DNA of 58,481 nucleotides from a virus. Below the pieces are notes generated by a model. It made no database searches. It had not been told where the DNA came from and saw only the letters and a program-made list of their open reading frames with translations. Of this stretch, positions 24,819 to 32,757 are shown one piece after another (position 1 is the first letter of the stretch; each line of letters begins with the position of its first letter). The position numbers and the translations under genes were made by a program. The stretch covers positions 1 to 58,481 of the IMG/VR virus record IMGVR_UViG_3300025132_000042, one strand, 5' to 3'.

Positions 24819-25352
24819 CTATTTCTTCAGACCTTTCGAACCATAACCTCCTAAAAACCAGTTGGAGTTCATCATGTGGAATTTTTGATTATAGTGACTC
24901 CACCCGAAAGCGTGGCCTATTTCATGCTCCAGCACACGCTGCTTTCTAGCATTCCGAGGGGTTATAAAGATTTTTGCTTTTATTATAAAGCCGCTCTTAG
25001 TGTGAGTGTAAATCTTGGTGGCTGCCATGTGACTCGGGTCTAGTGTGCCGTCTGGCAAGGTTATCATTATTTCCCCATATCTGGGGTTCAAACATATCGG
25101 AGACGAGTCAACATAAATACTGTCGAACCTGTAGCCTAATTTTTCCCAGTACCTGCTAGCCTGCATGACTCTGAAATAATCTATTCCGGTGTCTTTGCAT
25201 ATCCTAAGCGAAGGGGGTGTCTCCCAAATAGCTTTTTGGTGTGGTGGCCCTATGACGAATGTTTGTAGTGCGACTGGCGCACTGACCCTCAGCACAGTGT
25301 GACTTGAAGCTAGTGCCGGCAGGCAAGCTAGCCAAAACAATAATATCCCCAT
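24819..25352 (-). CDS. Secreted metzincin-type zinc metalloprotease
   Basis: The protein has 177 aa. An N-terminal signal peptide (MGILLFWLACLPALASSHT, cleavage near residue 16-18) is followed by a small domain containing HEIGHAFGWSH (143-153), the HExxHxxGxxH zinc signature of metzincins, and a Met-turn at Met160/161. Cys52 and Cys87 could form a disulphide. Matrixin-like proteases cleave peptides outside the cytoplasm. It lies just downstream of the endolysin, which fits a lysis or envelope-degrading role, though this is inferred. The start context (TATAAGG directly before ATG) is weak. Confidence 0.85.
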   Translation of the reverse strand: MGILLFWLACLPALASSHTVLRVSAPVALQTFVIGPPHQKAIWETPPSLRICKDTGIDYFRVMQASRYWEKLGYRFDSIYVDSSPICLNPRYGEIMITLPDGTLDPSHMAATKIYTHTKSGFIIKAKIFITPRNARKQRVLEHEIGHAFGWSHYNQKFHMMNSNWFLGGYGSKGLKK

Positions 25353-25384
25353 ACCTTATATAGGTCATGAAGATATTATAGCGC

Positions 25385-26323
25385 TTATTGTGGATAGCTA
25401 TCTATAGGGCAGCTATTTTCTTCTTCTTCTTTCAGATCCTCTAGGATCGATGCGATGTCGAGACCAGCACAATCTATTTTTCTTTTACTTACGTGGTAAT
25501 GACTAACAAACCCACTAAAGTTACCGTAAGCCACATCTTGTTCGTATTTGGTAGATGTTTTGCCAAACTGGTTAGTAGGTGTCTCGTAAGGAATATCCGT
25601 GGCGTTCTTGATGGCTTTCCATAAAGATTTGAGCGCTTCGATCTGTTCTGGGTAAAAGCCAGTGAATTCACTCAATTTAGTTCCATGAACCCACGCATCT
25701 TCTATTATCGGTCGGGGGCCGAAACCATTCTTAACATACCAATCTTGATACTTTGGGTAATACGCATTACTTATTTCAACTCCGATTGACGGCCTGTTCG
25801 TACGTGCACTGCCGGCATGCCATGCAGCGTGCTGGACGTCTAGTGTTTGGTAGATGGTTCCATCATTGTCGATAAGAAAGTGTACGGATATTCCTCGCTT
25901 ATCTAAAATATTTTGGCAAGAGTGCGATGAAAGGCACACATCCCAGTGATTTACAAAATATCTCAATTTTCTCTTGGGGCGCCCCGAATAATCATAAAAA
26001 TGGCCTCGTTTTGCTTCGATGCCGCCCTTTTCAGACCATAAGACAAACTTATCCCAACCGATTGGATAAAAATCGCCGTTATAAACAATATAGTTCGAAT
26101 AATGGCAGTTTGATGGTTTAAAAGAATCTATCTCTGACTGCCTCTCGGTCCACAGCCTTCTAAAAGTCATCGGACCACAAAGACCATCAGCCTTGATTTC
26201 TCGTACTTGCTGCCATTTTTTAATAGCGCGCACAAGCTTGTCATCAAAATATTTTTCGCCAAACCAACTGGGCTCCCAACCTAATTTTTTGGCGGAAGCC
26301 TCGTTGTAAAAATGTTTATCCAT
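25385..26323 (-). CDS. N-acetylmuramoyl-L-alanine amidase endolysin
   Basis: The protein has 312 aa. Residues ~10-58 fit a peptidoglycan-binding domain (FDDKLVRAIKKWQQVREIKADGLCGPMTFRRL). Residues ~115-290 form an Amidase_2/PGRP domain: His126 in FVNHWDVC, HFLIDNDGTIYQTLDVQHAAWHAGS, SIGVEISN, and the second zinc ligand region SHYHVSKRKIDCAGLD (His275 or His277 with Cys285). It cleaves the amide bond between muramic acid and L-alanine in peptidoglycan. No signal peptide is visible, so a holin is presumably needed; none is recognised in the window. Confidence 0.92.
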   Translation of the reverse strand: MDKHFYNEASAKKLGWEPSWFGEKYFDDKLVRAIKKWQQVREIKADGLCGPMTFRRLWTERQSEIDSFKPSNCHYSNYIVYNGDFYPIGWDKFVLWSEKGGIEAKRGHFYDYSGRPKRKLRYFVNHWDVCLSSHSCQNILDKRGISVHFLIDNDGTIYQTLDVQHAAWHAGSARTNRPSIGVEISNAYYPKYQDWYVKNGFGPRPIIEDAWVHGTKLSEFTGFYPEQIEALKSLWKAIKNATDIPYETPTNQFGKTSTKYEQDVAYGNFSGFVSHYHVSKRKIDCAGLDIASILEDLKEEEENSCPIDSYPQ

Positions 26324-26360
26324 CCTGCTGCCTACTCTTCGCTATATTGGGTGCAACTTT

Positions 26361-26630
26361 TCAATCTTCTAGAATGCCCAAAATATAGTTTTCTAATATA
26401 ACATTATAAATAGTATGACCAACATAAATTTCCTCGATCATTGAGCGATCGACCACTATTTGCGTATTTTTTGTGAGCTGGTATTTAGAATCTTCAGCTG
26501 CAGCCAATACGGATACTACCGCGTGGGTACTATTCTTTGGCTGATAGCTTTCTGGCAAAATCACTAATGATTCTGTATCGTTTTCTAGTGGCATTTCAAT
26601 CAAAAGATGCCTATTGACGGGCTTGAACAC
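26361..26630 (-). CDS. GroES-like co-chaperonin (gp31-type)
   Basis: The start is a GTG at 26630 with GGAG 7 nt ahead. The 89-aa product begins FKPVNRHLLIEMPLE, as GroES-type proteins do (P-x-x-R/H-x-(L/V)-x(2-3)-P), has a mobile-loop-like region with VILPESYQPKNSTHAVV, and ends with LENYILGILED, matching the C-terminal strand. It is likely the partner of the phage GroEL, 16 kb away in another transcript. It overlaps the preceding gene by 20 nt. Family members in T4 (gp31) replace host GroES for capsid folding. Confidence 0.82.
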   Translation of the reverse strand: MFKPVNRHLLIEMPLENDTESLVILPESYQPKNSTHAVVSVLAAAEDSKYQLTKNTQIVVDRSMIEEIYVGHTIYNVILENYILGILED

Positions 26631-26871
26631 GTTTTCTCTCCTTGTTAATTTGTCTGGTTAGTATTTCCTCTTGATTTTTAAATTGTTCAGAGGTTAAAAA
26701 TACATCTTCTATTCTACCACAGTTTCTGCAGCATAGTGTAACATTTACATTATTACCTATCATAGAGCGTATATTGCCCGTGGGTACCCAATAGCAACTT
26801 TGGCTTTCATTTGGATACTTTCTGCATTTTTGCTTTATTTGTTTACCATCCAAGAGATGACTAAAGTTCAT
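26611..26871 (-). CDS. Small Cys-rich hypothetical protein, 86 aa
   Basis: The ATG at 26871 has AAGGAG upstream and is preferred over an earlier in-frame start at 26910 that overlaps the ribonucleotide reductase. It carries C-R-K-Y-P-N-x-x-x-x-C (~16-26) and LCCRNCGR (~46-53), a possible zinc site. The C-terminus is a basic helix (ILTRQINKERKRVQARQ). It is the link gene between the ribonucleotide reductase and the GroES-like gene. Function unknown. Confidence 0.6.
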   Translation of the reverse strand: MNFSHLLDGKQIKQKCRKYPNESQSCYWVPTGNIRSMIGNNVNVTLCCRNCGRIEDVFLTSEQFKNQEEILTRQINKERKRVQARQ

Positions 26872-26882
26872 TTTTTCTCCTT

Positions 26883-28850
26883 TTAAATAGTACAAGTATC
26901 GTTGGTGCAAAATTTAGATCCGGCGCCGCCTTCTTGGGTCGCGAATTTTACAACTGGGGTAATCTTTGACGCCATAGTTTTATATTGCTTTTTGGTTATC
27001 GGCTCGTATGGCGCTTGAACATACCCAGTCTCTTCATACTTCAGAAAAGACACTGCTTTAAGCCTCGTCTCATAAAGTTCTAAGGCCGACTTTATCTGAT
27101 CCGCTTCATCTGGCTTAAACGTTACCGTAATCGATACAGAATTGTCCGCCCAATAATGTTGGTATTGGGCGGCGATTTCAAGCTGCTCCCACATCGAAAC
27201 ATCTTTCTTTCCTTTTGTAAAATATGGTTCGTGGACCGGAAACTCTACTACTGTTGTGTTTGGCGTATACTCATCCGGCTCCATTCTATATCCGGCAGAC
27301 TTCAAAGGTTCCAGTAAGCTGGATGTGTTGGAAAATCTGATTCTGCGGATATAATATTCGTCTTCTGGGAAGTGAATACCGGGAGTTGATCCGTTCAATA
27401 AAGACACTGTTCCAGACGGCTTTATCGATGTCATCCTGATAGATTTGGGTATGCACAGCCAATTGGAATACTCTTCATCTAATTGTTTTACATAATCGTA
27501 GGCCCCATCACACATGCTATAGACTTCTCGGCGGCCAAACTTGTTGAATGCTTGTACAACGCCTGACTGCGAGAGTCCAATCCTGCGGTTTTTGAGCATC
27601 TTTGCATTTGTTTCAGGCCAATGAGTGTTGGAGAGGGTTATAGTTTTCCCATATAAATACGCTATCTTAAGCGTCTTCAGATAATCTTCTAGGTTTTCAT
27701 GCTTTGCAGGATAAGTTTCAACCAAACAACACAGTTCAGCGTCTTCTAGTTGTTGCTCAACGCAAGGGTTAAAGCCAGCAACGTTGACATCATCATACCG
27801 CAAGCCATCTTTAAACCTGCCCCGAGTTCTTGCGTTATCAAGCCATATGTATCCGGGTTCACCGTTTTTTTGGCTCTGTTTTGCATGCCATGTGTAATCC
27901 ATGCCCACTTCGGCATTAAAAGAGTTATTTGAGCCCCACCGATGATGGTACAACTTTTCTTGATCATTTTTCATCTCAAGATAACGAGTGTCATCGTGAC
28001 GGCCCATGGCTAAGGCTGCAGAACGCCTAACATTTCCTGATACCACACACCTGCCGATCAGGTTTTCAGTATCCACAATGTCGACTGATGTGATTGATTC
28101 TCCAATTTTTGAGGAGTACAGCTCAGTCAGGTTTTTGTGTAGTTCGATTAGGGGGCCCGGGCCGGAAGACGTGCCTCCGAAGCCCTTGATTAGGGCGCCT
28201 TCTTTTCGAATCGCGGAATAATCAAATTTAGGAACTTTGTCACCAAAAAAGAAGCCGTCCAAAAGAGCATGAACGGAATCAACCCAACCTTCCCGAGAAT
28301 CATCGATAACTAATGTGTCGTTGGTCCATTGTGGCTCTTGGATTGTCACAGTGGCGGCGCCCTCGGTATCGAATCCGACCCCGACGCCGACCATTAGTGC
28401 ATCCATCATCCAAGCAAATAGGTAGCCTCCCTTAGAGGCCAAGTCACGAGTAGAGCGGAAAGCGCAGTTAAATAAGCCAGCAGCTGTGCGTTCTTCGACA
28501 AACTTGGTGCCCATCATCCAAAGGCCGCGGCCGGGTGGCGTCCATTTTAATTCAAAAAGTCTATCAAAGGCATCCTTTGCTGTTTTCTGTGCCTTGTTGT
28601 CGTTCCATTCCAAGCCAAGCTGAAACACGTGTTGTTTTTGCATATTAAACATGCCCTCGATAACTCGACGACAAGTTTGCCACCATTCTTCAGAGCCATC
28701 AGCATCCGGCTCAAACTCACTTAAACGTCTAGAATATGTCCTCTTATAGGTCACATATCCCAAGGGGCCCCACGGCACTTTCTTGGTTTTGTATGGCTCA
28801 ATGAAAGTATCACTTAGCCGAAATCTGCGGATGTTTTGAATTGTTCTCAT
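26883..28850 (-). CDS. nrdJ: Adenosylcobalamin-dependent ribonucleoside-triphosphate reductase (class II)
   Basis: The protein has 655 aa, single-chain RTPR type. Motifs include GLFNCAFRST, NLIGRCVVSGNVRRSA, FNPCVEQQLEDAELCCLVETYP (the active-site cysteine region and radical site), IKPSGTVSLLNGSTPGIHFPE, and a C-terminal redox pair in FCTNDTCTI. It reduces NTPs to dNTPs with coenzyme B12 and thioredoxin-type reductants; the phage thioredoxin-fold protein at 16.4 kb is a candidate donor. Activity depends on host B12. It sits directly after the helicase gene, fitting the replication block. AAGGAA precedes the ATG. Confidence 0.92.
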   Translation of the reverse strand: MRTIQNIRRFRLSDTFIEPYKTKKVPWGPLGYVTYKRTYSRRLSEFEPDADGSEEWWQTCRRVIEGMFNMQKQHVFQLGLEWNDNKAQKTAKDAFDRLFELKWTPPGRGLWMMGTKFVEERTAAGLFNCAFRSTRDLASKGGYLFAWMMDALMVGVGVGFDTEGAATVTIQEPQWTNDTLVIDDSREGWVDSVHALLDGFFFGDKVPKFDYSAIRKEGALIKGFGGTSSGPGPLIELHKNLTELYSSKIGESITSVDIVDTENLIGRCVVSGNVRRSAALAMGRHDDTRYLEMKNDQEKLYHHRWGSNNSFNAEVGMDYTWHAKQSQKNGEPGYIWLDNARTRGRFKDGLRYDDVNVAGFNPCVEQQLEDAELCCLVETYPAKHENLEDYLKTLKIAYLYGKTITLSNTHWPETNAKMLKNRRIGLSQSGVVQAFNKFGRREVYSMCDGAYDYVKQLDEEYSNWLCIPKSIRMTSIKPSGTVSLLNGSTPGIHFPEDEYYIRRIRFSNTSSLLEPLKSAGYRMEPDEYTPNTTVVEFPVHEPYFTKGKKDVSMWEQLEIAAQYQHYWADNSVSITVTFKPDEADQIKSALELYETRLKAVSFLKYEETGYVQAPYEPITKKQYKTMASKITPVVKFATQEGGAGSKFCTNDTCTI

Positions 28851-28862
28851 TATTTAGGTTCC

Positions 28863-30242
28863 TTATTTTCTTTTTCTAAAATTCTTGTACTTATTATTCA
28901 ACAGCTCACGCTGTGTCTTAGTCTCTAATGTAACCGGGTTTAGCGGAATTGTTAAGCCGCCGGCCGGATTATTTACTTTTGGTAGTATCTTTATGTTTAC
29001 ATTGGAGGTATCCATAAAAATATTATATACCATTCCATCAGGTCCATTTCTATTTTTGGCAATAAAAATTTTACCTTCATTTTTCTGTTTATCTTCAATA
29101 GTTCTTGATACCGACATAATAAAATCAGCCACAAAGCATTTATTGAATGCTTCGGAAATCTGCTCCATGGTGATAACTTCGGCATTCAAGCCGGATCGGT
29201 TAGTCTGTGATGCAGTCCAAATTGGACACTTGAATTCTGCCGATAGGGCCCTCAATTCTTCGTAAATTGATTCTAGTTCATTTCTCTTTTCTTTCCTAAC
29301 TACTACCGGCTTTAAAAGATCGGCATAGTCAACTATAATTAAGCCGGGTTCTATCCCCCTTTTTTGTAATCTAGAAAGATGGTTCTTTATCGTATTGGTA
29401 GAAGCTGACTTGGTTGGATACTCTTTGACTATCAACTTGCCTTCCACATCCTTGACGGTATCGTAAATCTCTTCTTTGAAGCCAAGCAAGTCAGAAAGTG
29501 GATATCCAGTTATGCAGCTGTCGTATCGTGTGGCAATAATAGTGTCCTGCAACTCAAGAGTATAATGCACTACCGTACGACCTTCGAGGATTGCTGCGGC
29601 GCCTAGATGCACCAACACCATTGATTTTCCGGCCCCAGTGGGAGCGACCACCACACCAAGCTCGTTTTTCCCTAATCCGCCGCTCGTGATGGCATCGATG
29701 TCTTTCCATCCGGTTGTTGTCGGATTCCTGTGTTTCGGGATAAATCGTGTTTCAAAGTCTGCCAAGTAGTCGTAACCAAAATCAGTATTTGAGCCAAGTT
29801 TTAGGGCCTCGTTGATCACGGTGGATATTTCATCGAAACTGCAGTTCTGTAAAAGGTTTACGGACTTTAGCATCGCTTCTTTTAGATTTTGCTTTCGGCA
29901 AAAGTCTAAAGACGTTTCCTTGATATAAGATACATCAGACGGCTCCGTGTTGTGAATCTTATTAAAGTACTCACGAACCTGAGTCTGTAAAACCTGTTCC
30001 TCTGAATCAAGCTCCGTATTTAAGATCGTGTCAAATGCTGCCACAGAGGGGTGCACCTGATACTTTGTTCTATAGTCCACGATCTTCTGTAGTACAATTT
30101 TTAGATATTCAAGTTCCAAAAAATTAACATCAAGCACCTCTGTTATTTGATCGGCGAAGGGCCTATCTTGAAATATCAGCTGCACGAGACCTTCTTGGAA
30201 GGCTTTTCCATACCTTCCGAAATTAGCTTTTGCAGCTTGCAT
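28863..30242 (-). CDS. DnaB/T4 gp41-type replicative helicase
   Basis: The start is the ATG at 30242 with GAGG 6 nt ahead; a GTG two codons upstream is less likely. The 459-aa protein has an N-terminal helical domain (~1-160) and a RecA-like motor: Walker A APTGAGKSM (~211-219), VVHYTLELQD, Walker B LIIVDYADLL (~320), the SQTNRSG sensor, and EAFNKCFVADFIMSVSRT. It unwinds DNA 5' to 3' at the fork as a hexamer. No separate loader or primase is recognised here. The gene has its own sigma-70-type promoter. Confidence 0.92.
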   Translation of the reverse strand: MQAAKANFGRYGKAFQEGLVQLIFQDRPFADQITEVLDVNFLELEYLKIVLQKIVDYRTKYQVHPSVAAFDTILNTELDSEEQVLQTQVREYFNKIHNTEPSDVSYIKETSLDFCRKQNLKEAMLKSVNLLQNCSFDEISTVINEALKLGSNTDFGYDYLADFETRFIPKHRNPTTTGWKDIDAITSGGLGKNELGVVVAPTGAGKSMVLVHLGAAAILEGRTVVHYTLELQDTIIATRYDSCITGYPLSDLLGFKEEIYDTVKDVEGKLIVKEYPTKSASTNTIKNHLSRLQKRGIEPGLIIVDYADLLKPVVVRKEKRNELESIYEELRALSAEFKCPIWTASQTNRSGLNAEVITMEQISEAFNKCFVADFIMSVSRTIEDKQKNEGKIFIAKNRNGPDGMVYNIFMDTSNVNIKILPKVNNPAGGLTIPLNPVTLETKTQRELLNNKYKNFRKRK

Positions 30243-30266
30243 AATCACCCTCTTTTAGTATTAATA

Positions 30267-30294
30267 AGTATAGCATATTATATCGTAAAGTCAA
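30267..30294 (-). promoter_or_regulatory. Sigma-70 promoter for the helicase gene
   Basis: The minus strand has TTGACT (30294-30289), a 16-nt spacer and TATACT (30272-30267). The predicted start is near 30260, ~18 nt before the ATG. It lies in the gap after the flap nuclease gene. Confidence 0.65.
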
Positions 30295-30305
30295 GCCAAA
30301 AAACA

Positions 30306-31298
30306 TTAAGTTTGGTTTGCGGCGTCAACACACTCTCTGCTAATTCTGTTTAAGTTTGCACGTAGATCATCCCAATTTAATTCACCAAAATTGTCCTCGA
30401 TCATCATCTTAATCACGGCTGTTTTGTTAAAATCGCAATCAAAATTATTTATAGATTCTCGGATCATAGTCTTGCTTTGGATAGAGATCATCGGGCTATA
30501 TAGTTGCATCATTTTATAGTTATGCTCAATCACTGATTTATTCTCGACTATATTATCATAAATCTTAAGTTTGCTTTTTTCGCGAGCTTCTTCACAATGC
30601 TCGATAACCTCGTCTATTGTATAAGTTTTCTCTTCTGACAAGAAACCTAATCGTTTAGCGACTGTCCCAAATCCAACGCCTTTTACTCCGGGTAAGTTAT
30701 CGGAACTATCCCCGATAATTGCTCGCGCTAGCGCCATGTTGGTGGGGTGTACCCCCGTTGTTTCGATCACTCTGTCTTTGTTCATAATTTCGTTCTTTGT
30801 TGGTCTTAAAAGAATCGTTTCATTGTCGCAGATTTGCATAAAATCCTTATCGTTAGAAACCACAATTTTTTGCCACCCATCATATTTTGGCAGCCTCGTC
30901 AGGTAGGCAATAACATCGTCAGCCTCAATCTCGGGGATCATAAACTGTATAACTGGCATGTTGTTCAAAAATTCAATTATCCTGCTTTGTTGCCACATCT
31001 TATTGATTAGTTCTTGCTCATCGGTAAGATTGTGAAACGCCCTGTTAAGCCTGATTGGCTTTCGCCCTTCTTTATACGATTTATCAATCGATTTTCTTTT
31101 TTGAGATCCGTTGGGACCATCCCAGACTACCACAATCTCACTAGGAGCGCTTTCACGAACCAGCTTTTGTAGAATTTTTATAAATCCTTTGATGCCCCCG
31201 ATTGGATCGCCATTAAGCGAAATAGAAGGGTCTACGATATAAGCCCTTAGATATGCGTTTAGTGCGTCAACAATCAGCACTCTTTTTGTTTTACTCAT
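30306..31298 (-). CDS. 5'-3' exonuclease/flap endonuclease (T4 RNase H-like)
   Basis: The ATG at 31298 has AAGGAG upstream; an earlier in-frame start at 31352 lies inside the promoter-terminator hairpin. The 330-aa protein has the FEN-type acidic motifs: RVLIVDALNAYLRA, VVVWDGPNGSQKRKSI, PEIEADDVIAYLTR, IVVSNDKDFMQI and IIGDSSDNLPGVKGVGFGTVAKRL (helix-hairpin-helix). It removes RNA primers and flaps in lagging-strand synthesis. It lacks any polymerase domain; the separate family A polymerase at 35.4 kb could supply gap filling. Confidence 0.92.
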   Translation of the reverse strand: MSKTKRVLIVDALNAYLRAYIVDPSISLNGDPIGGIKGFIKILQKLVRESAPSEIVVVWDGPNGSQKRKSIDKSYKEGRKPIRLNRAFHNLTDEQELINKMWQQSRIIEFLNNMPVIQFMIPEIEADDVIAYLTRLPKYDGWQKIVVSNDKDFMQICDNETILLRPTKNEIMNKDRVIETTGVHPTNMALARAIIGDSSDNLPGVKGVGFGTVAKRLGFLSEEKTYTIDEVIEHCEEAREKSKLKIYDNIVENKSVIEHNYKMMQLYSPMISIQSKTMIRESINNFDCDFNKTAVIKMMIEDNFGELNWDDLRANLNRISRECVDAANQT

Positions 31299-31330
31299 TT
31301 TAACTCCTTTTTGAACAGGCGTATGCCAAT

Positions 31331-31370
31331 AAAAAATCCCCATCCATAACATATTATAATGGATGGGGAT
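31331..31370 (-). terminator. Rho-independent terminator after uvsX, overlapping a promoter
   Basis: A perfect 12-bp stem (31336-31347 with 31359-31370, 11-nt loop) is followed on the minus strand by TTTTT (31335-31331). It lies 18 nt past the uvsX stop. The loop contains the -10 box of the next promoter, so the terminator and promoter are superposed. Confidence 0.85.
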
Positions 31371-31381
31371 CGGTTTGTCAA
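31353..31381 (-). promoter_or_regulatory. Perfect sigma-70 promoter inside the terminator
   Basis: TTGACA (31381-31376), a 17-nt spacer and TATAAT (31358-31353), perfect in both boxes. The upstream arm of the terminator stem fills the spacer, the -10 box lies in the loop and the start site (~31346) falls in the downstream arm. It drives the flap nuclease gene, ~48 nt downstream. Confidence 0.8.
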
Positions 31382-31387
31382 GCCTTT

Positions 31388-32536
31388 TCAGCTATTAAGT
31401 GGCACTGTTAGATCACTCGGATCTTCGTAAAAGTTTTTTGCATCGCCTTGGCGCTTGTCGAACTTGCGAACTATTTCTTCATCCATAATCTGGATTACTC
31501 TGCTTTTAAACTCTTCGTCGCTAGATATAATATCAGTCCACTTTGATGGTTGAAATTTCTTTTCATAGCCATCTTCCGTCTTTAGTGTGTACCATGCGCC
31601 GGCGCTGCTAAGTGAGTCGGAGCCCTTAATCGCGTCGAACCACGACTCTTCATCTCTGATTCCAACTTCGTTCCCCCACAGTATGCGGAAAGCGCAGGAT
31701 CTGCCTTGTGTTCCAAAGCGTGATTTTTCAAGTTTTACCTTAACTTCAGATCCTATTCTAAATCCCTTGTCATCTTCAATATACGCTGATTTGGCTTTTC
31801 GGCCGGTGAGCCAGATCCTTAAGGAATAAGAATAGTGCATAGCTTTTCCACCGGGCGTGATGTATGGTGTTGTCATAGCAATCTGGCGCGCCATTGGGCC
31901 TTGCGGAATGTTTGTTTTAAGTTGATTTAAGACGATTAACGTAGCTTGCCTATCTGCTATTGGGATCACGAGCTTTGACATCCCCTTGGCCAAAATACGA
32001 GCCTTTACGGCCATGGATGATTGCGGGTTGAAGTCCCCTTCTACGTCAGAAATCGACGGTGTTAATGCCAACGAGTCCCATATAAATACAAGCTGTTCGT
32101 CAGTAGCGCCAAGCAACTCTTCAACTGTTTCTAAAACAAACTCTACCGATGAAGCTTGAATATACATTAATCGCTCTAAATCGCATCCTGCCTGTTCCAA
32201 GAACGCAGGGTCGATAGCTGATTCAGAATCAAAGTAAACGATAACCTTGCCCGTTTTCTGAGCGTTTGCAGCTATCTGTGCTGCCATGTATGACTTACCG
32301 GTAGCTTCAAGGCCTGCAATCTCAGTCACCTTGCCTACTGGTACGCCGGCTAACTGGCCTTTGCATATAATAGAGTCAAGCCAGCGGGAGCCAGTCGGGA
32401 TCCATTCTTTTACCGCGGTTGGGTTTTCGCCAGTCAAGTCATGGGCTACGTTACGGCCGGCCTTCTTGTTAACCAATTTCATCAAATCTTGCATCGGTAC
32501 GCGGCCGGCCTTAGATTTCGTTTTTGTTTTTGCCAT
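31388..32536 (-). CDS. uvsX: UvsX/RecA-type recombinase
   Basis: The protein has 382 aa. The core shows Walker A EIAGLEATGKSYMAA (~72-85), KVIVYFDSESAIDP, Walker B LVFIWDSLALTP (~147-158), and a VLNQLKTNI strand with the L2-like region YITPGGKAMHYSYSLRIWL. The length matches T4 UvsX (391 aa). It coats ssDNA and drives strand exchange in recombination-dependent replication. It belongs to the operon led by the gp32-like SSB and ends in a strong terminator. AAGGAGAG precedes the ATG, and a conserved hairpin lies in the preceding gap. Confidence 0.95.
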   Translation of the reverse strand: MAKTKTKSKAGRVPMQDLMKLVNKKAGRNVAHDLTGENPTAVKEWIPTGSRWLDSIICKGQLAGVPVGKVTEIAGLEATGKSYMAAQIAANAQKTGKVIVYFDSESAIDPAFLEQAGCDLERLMYIQASSVEFVLETVEELLGATDEQLVFIWDSLALTPSISDVEGDFNPQSSMAVKARILAKGMSKLVIPIADRQATLIVLNQLKTNIPQGPMARQIAMTTPYITPGGKAMHYSYSLRIWLTGRKAKSAYIEDDKGFRIGSEVKVKLEKSRFGTQGRSCAFRILWGNEVGIRDEESWFDAIKGSDSLSSAGAWYTLKTEDGYEKKFQPSKWTDIISSDEEFKSRVIQIMDEEIVRKFDKRQGDAKNFYEDPSDLTVPLNS

Positions 32537-32559
32537 CGTACTCTCCTTGTGAAAATGGC

Positions 32560-32582
32560 GGCAGACTTTATACCGGTCTGCC
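32560..32582 (-). repeat. Intercistronic hairpin, copy 1 (before uvsX)
   Basis: GGCAGAC (32560-32566) pairs with GTCTGCC (32576-32582) around a 9-nt loop, with a shared flank (minus strand CAGCCGCT) before the stem. It lies between the lipoprotein gene stop and uvsX, ~24 nt ahead of the uvsX start. Copy 2 at 32720 differs by one base in the loop. Confidence 0.8.
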
Positions 32583-32593
32583 AGCGGCTGTTT

Positions 32594-32701
32594 TTACTCT
32601 GCTGTGTCAGTAGAGCTAGCGGTGTCTGCCGCGGTGTCTTCATCCTTGTCTCCGCAAGCCATCATTAGGGTCACGGCAAGGACTGGTAGAACGAGTCTCA
32701 T
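32594..32701 (-). CDS. Small lipoprotein, 35 aa
   Basis: A 36-codon frame with ATG at 32701, preceded by GGAGAG, reads MRLVLPVLAVTLMMACGDKD then an acidic Asp/Thr/Ser/Ala tail. The charged N-terminus, hydrophobic core and LMMAC lipobox are those of a lipoprotein with Cys16 as the lipidated residue, followed by GD, which favours retention in the inner membrane rather than the outer one. It could be an o-spanin-like lysis protein, but the tail is short and lacks typical spanin features. It sits between the Thr-rich membrane protein and uvsX. Its size and lipobox support it as a real gene. Confidence 0.7.
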   Translation of the reverse strand: MRLVLPVLAVTLMMACGDKDEDTAADTASSTDTAE

Positions 32702-32719
32702 TTTCTCTCCTTAAAACAG

Positions 32720-32742
32720 GGCAGACTTTACACCGGTCTGCC
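32720..32742 (-). repeat. Intercistronic hairpin, copy 2
   Basis: GGCAGAC (32720-32726) pairs with GTCTGCC (32736-32742). The flank on the minus strand (AAGCCGCT) and loop match copy 1 except one base. It lies between the Thr-rich membrane protein gene and the lipoprotein gene. Confidence 0.8.
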
Positions 32743-32757
32743 AGCGGCTTTAGATTA

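Noticed and set aside
26398-26412. Extra ACTATTTA copy inside the GroES-like gene
   Set aside because: It lies within a coding region and precedes no structural gene, so it is probably chance.
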